From the NCBI GenBank assembly GCA_013696425.1, contig JACCYP010000312.1:1-16612 (forward strand): DNA of 16,612 nt, written 5' to 3'. The DNA comes from Thermoleophilaceae bacterium. GTDB lineage: Bacteria > Actinomycetota > Thermoleophilia > Solirubrobacterales > Thermoleophilaceae. This document shows, in pieces, positions 14,036 through 16,612 of the stretch (position 1 is its first letter; each line of letters starts with the position of its first letter). Position numbers and translations under genes: made by a program. Under the pieces are notes generated by a model that had not been told where the DNA came from, did not search any database, and saw only the letters and a list, made by a program, of their open reading frames with translations.

Positions 14036-14728
14036 ATGACCGAGGGCTATTGCCCCAAGGGCATCTGCGACGGCAGCGGGTGGCTCCTCGACGAGGAGAC
14101 GAGCGACGCCCGTCCGTGCGAGTGCCGCGCCCAGCGGATCCAGGAAGGCCGCCGGCGCCTCGGCACCGGTATCCCCAAGCGCTTCCGCGGCGTCGGCTGG
14201 GACCGCAGGCCGGTGGTCGACATGAACCCGGGCATCGTCAGGCATGTCAAGGACTTCGCGCGCAAGATCGACTGGAACCTCGAGGCCGGCAAGGGACTGT
14301 GGTTCTACGGCGACGTCGGTACCGGCAAGACGAGCCTCGCGATGCTCGTCTCGAAGGCGGCCATCGACGCCGGCCGCGACGTGGCCGTGTACTCCGTGCC
14401 CCATCTGCTCGCGGACATCAAGGCCACCTACGAGGACGGCTCTGGCAGCTCCTACCTCGAGCTCTTCCGCCGCCTCGCGAGCGTCGACCTCCTCCACCTC
14501 GACGACCTCGGGGCCGAGAAGCGCACCGAATGGGTGCTGGAGCAGCTCTACTCCCTCGTCAACGAGCGCTGGCAGAACCAGCGCTCGATCGTGGTCACGA
14601 CCAACATCGAGGACCGCGACGAGCTGCGCGAGCAGATCGGCAGGCGCACCGTCTCCCGGCTCACGGAGATCTGCGGCGACCCGCTGCCGATCATGGGCCG
14701 CGATCTGCGCATCCCCAAGTCGGCGTAA
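14036..14728 (+). CDS. DnaC/DnaI-like AAA+ ATPase, putative helicase loader
   Basis: This 230-residue protein belongs to the DnaC/DnaI/IstB ATPase group. The N-terminus has a four-cysteine cluster (C6, C11, C28, C30) spaced like the zinc module of DnaI-type loaders. The AAA+ core shows Walker A GDVGTGKTS (92-100), Walker B LLHLDDLGAE (152-161), sensor-1 VVTTN (186-190) and an arginine-finger region RRTVSRLTEIC (203-213). Members load the replicative helicase onto DNA or support transposition. Here it starts 4 nt after dnaB with no transposase nearby, which favours a helicase-loading role. Many actinobacteria rely on DciA and lack such a loader beside dnaB. The family call is firm; the partner is inferred from position. 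No strong ribosome binding site is visible. Confidence 0.87.
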   Translation: MTEGYCPKGICDGSGWLLDEETSDARPCECRAQRIQEGRRRLGTGIPKRFRGVGWDRRPVVDMNPGIVRHVKDFARKIDWNLEAGKGLWFYGDVGTGKTSLAMLVSKAAIDAGRDVAVYSVPHLLADIKATYEDGSGSSYLELFRRLASVDLLHLDDLGAEKRTEWVLEQLYSLVNERWQNQRSIVVTTNIEDRDELREQIGRRTVSRLTEICGDPLPIMGRDLRIPKSA

Positions 14729-14731
14729 CCT
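14726..14731 (+). promoter_or_regulatory. Possible -10 element for purA
   Basis: TAACCT fits TANNNT and overlaps the stop codon of the loader gene. Transcription would start at about 14738, 3 nt before the purA ATG, an almost leaderless start. The absence of a Shine-Dalgarno agrees with this. No -35 is recognisable. Confidence 0.3.
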
Positions 14732-14740
14732 CTAGCCCCG

Positions 14741-16060
<1,320 letters not shown>

Positions 16061-16069
<9 letters not shown>

Positions 16070-16087
16070 CCCGGCGGTTCAGGCCTT
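16061..16087. terminator. Bidirectional inverted repeat between purA and the RDD gene
   Basis: AAGGCCTGA (16061-16069) and TCAGGCCTT (16079-16087) are perfect reverse complements around a 9-nt loop. On each strand the arm reads AAG GCC TGA, so both proteins end Lys-Ala-stop within the same hairpin. The intergenic gap is only the loop. The position fits a two-way transcription terminator, although there is no T-run. Confidence 0.65.
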
Positions 16088-16612
16088 CACGACATGCGTT
16101 TTCGCGAGCATGTCGTGCAGCGCGCGGTTCTCGTCGTCGAACAGCGGCCATAGGTAGTCCACGAGATACGCGAGGCCGGCCGTGAACGAGCCTGCGATGC
16201 CCAGGCCGAAGCCGATGATCACGATCTGGCGCATGGCTGCGCTGCCCAGGTCGAAGGGCTGGCCGTTGTCCTGGGTCACGCGGATCGACATCGCCTGCTT
16301 GCCCCAGGTCTGGCCGTTGTGCTGGGCCTCGCGCTTCATGAGCCAAGTGGAATACATGAACGCGAACACGAGCCACACGAGCCCGCCGAGGATGATGAGA
16401 ACGATGCCGAGCGCGTCGCTCACCGCGAAGCCGATGGCCGGTACTCCGACGAGCGGGATGAGCGCGGCGAAGACGATCAGCCCATCGATCAGCTGTGCGG
16501 CCACGCGGTTGCCCCAGGAGGCGAGCGGGCCCTGCCAGGTCTGGGGCGCGGCAGCGGCGGCCTGCTGCTGCCAGCCGCCGGGCGGCACGGGGCCGCCGTA
16601 GCCGGGCTGGGG
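16079..16612 (-). CDS. RDD-family membrane protein (partial, 5' end outside window)
   Basis: At least 178 codons are open to the window edge. A GTG at 16588 is in frame, but the residues before it (PQPGYGGP) continue the same Pro/Gly/Gln-rich N-terminus, so the true start is probably beyond 16612. After this disordered head comes the RDD core. The first helix has WGNRVAAQLIDGLIV with the conserved Arg and Asp. A hydrophobic pair follows at roughly residues 35-80 counted from 16588. The GQTWGKQAMSIRVTQ loop is typical of the family. A third membrane helix (VIIGFGLGIAGSFTAGLAYLV) and the usual ending DDENRALHDMLAKTHVV complete it. RDD proteins are small integral membrane proteins of mostly unknown function; some have been linked to ion transport or stress. 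Confidence 0.88.
   Translation of the reverse strand, partial: PQPGYGGPVPPGGWQQQAAAAAPQTWQGPLASWGNRVAAQLIDGLIVFAALIPLVGVPAIGFAVSDALGIVLIILGGLVWLVFAFMYSTWLMKREAQHNGQTWGKQAMSIRVTQDNGQPFDLGSAAMRQIVIIGFGLGIAGSFTAGLAYLVDYLWPLFDDENRALHDMLAKTHVVKA
16088..16117. repeat. Second perfect hairpin inside the RDD gene 3' end
   Basis: CACGACATGC (16088-16097) and GCATGTCGTG (16108-16117) form a 10-bp perfect stem around GTTTTCGCGA. It abuts the terminator-like repeat at 16061-16087, making tandem hairpins in the last codons of the RDD gene. Read-through RNA from purA would also fold it. Confidence 0.55.

Overview
The window is very GC-rich and densely coded. Its gene content and order point to a high-GC actinobacterium-like chromosome. 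I infer a deep-branching lineage such as Thermoleophilia (Solirubrobacterales/Gaiellales), because a TreT/GT20 trehalose pair, an MprAB-PepD-like operon and a DnaI-type loader beside dnaB occur together. That taxonomic guess is inference; no rRNA is present to test it.

Region 1 (1-1142, minus): the 5' part of a membrane protein with an M28 aminopeptidase-like extracytoplasmic domain. Most zinc-binding positions are substituted, so it looks like a pseudopeptidase. A 240-nt gap follows (1143-1382) with a striking nested inverted repeat and a possible promoter.

Region 2 (1383-4686, plus): a translationally coupled response regulator, sensor histidine kinase and HtrA/DegP-type serine protease. 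The layout matches mycobacterial MprA-MprB-PepD and suggests an envelope-stress circuit. It runs almost without gap into region 3.

Region 3 (4727-8717, plus): an inositol-monophosphatase-family phosphatase, a small RsbW/SpoIIAB-like protein with a degenerate N box, a TreT-type trehalose synthase and a GT20 trehalose-6-phosphate synthase. Gaps are 4 and 10 nt, and the last two genes overlap by 4 nt. The set looks like a stress/compatible-solute module and ends at a 26-nt perfect palindrome. A minus-strand gene for a small, very basic, membrane-anchored protein follows (8782-9240).

Region 4 (9306-16069, plus): the conserved replication/translation cluster rpsF-ssb-rpsR-rplI-dnaB, then a DnaC/DnaI-like ATPase and purA. 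DnaB carries a 422-residue intein, with a LAGLIDADG homing-endonuclease domain, inserted inside the Walker A motif between its Lys and Ser. The rpsR-rplI gap holds two hairpins and shares a 14-nt terminus with the inverted repeat at 1201-1270, so the two sites look like members of one dispersed palindromic repeat family.

Region 5 (16079-16612, minus): an RDD-family membrane protein that runs off the window. It converges on purA, and the two stop codons sit in the arms of one perfect inverted repeat.

The most notable points are the P-loop intein, the M28 pseudopeptidase, the two-copy palindromic repeat, the dnaB-linked helicase loader and the TreT/GT20 trehalose module without an adjacent OtsB. 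I did not see CRISPR, tRNA, rRNA or insertion-sequence genes.
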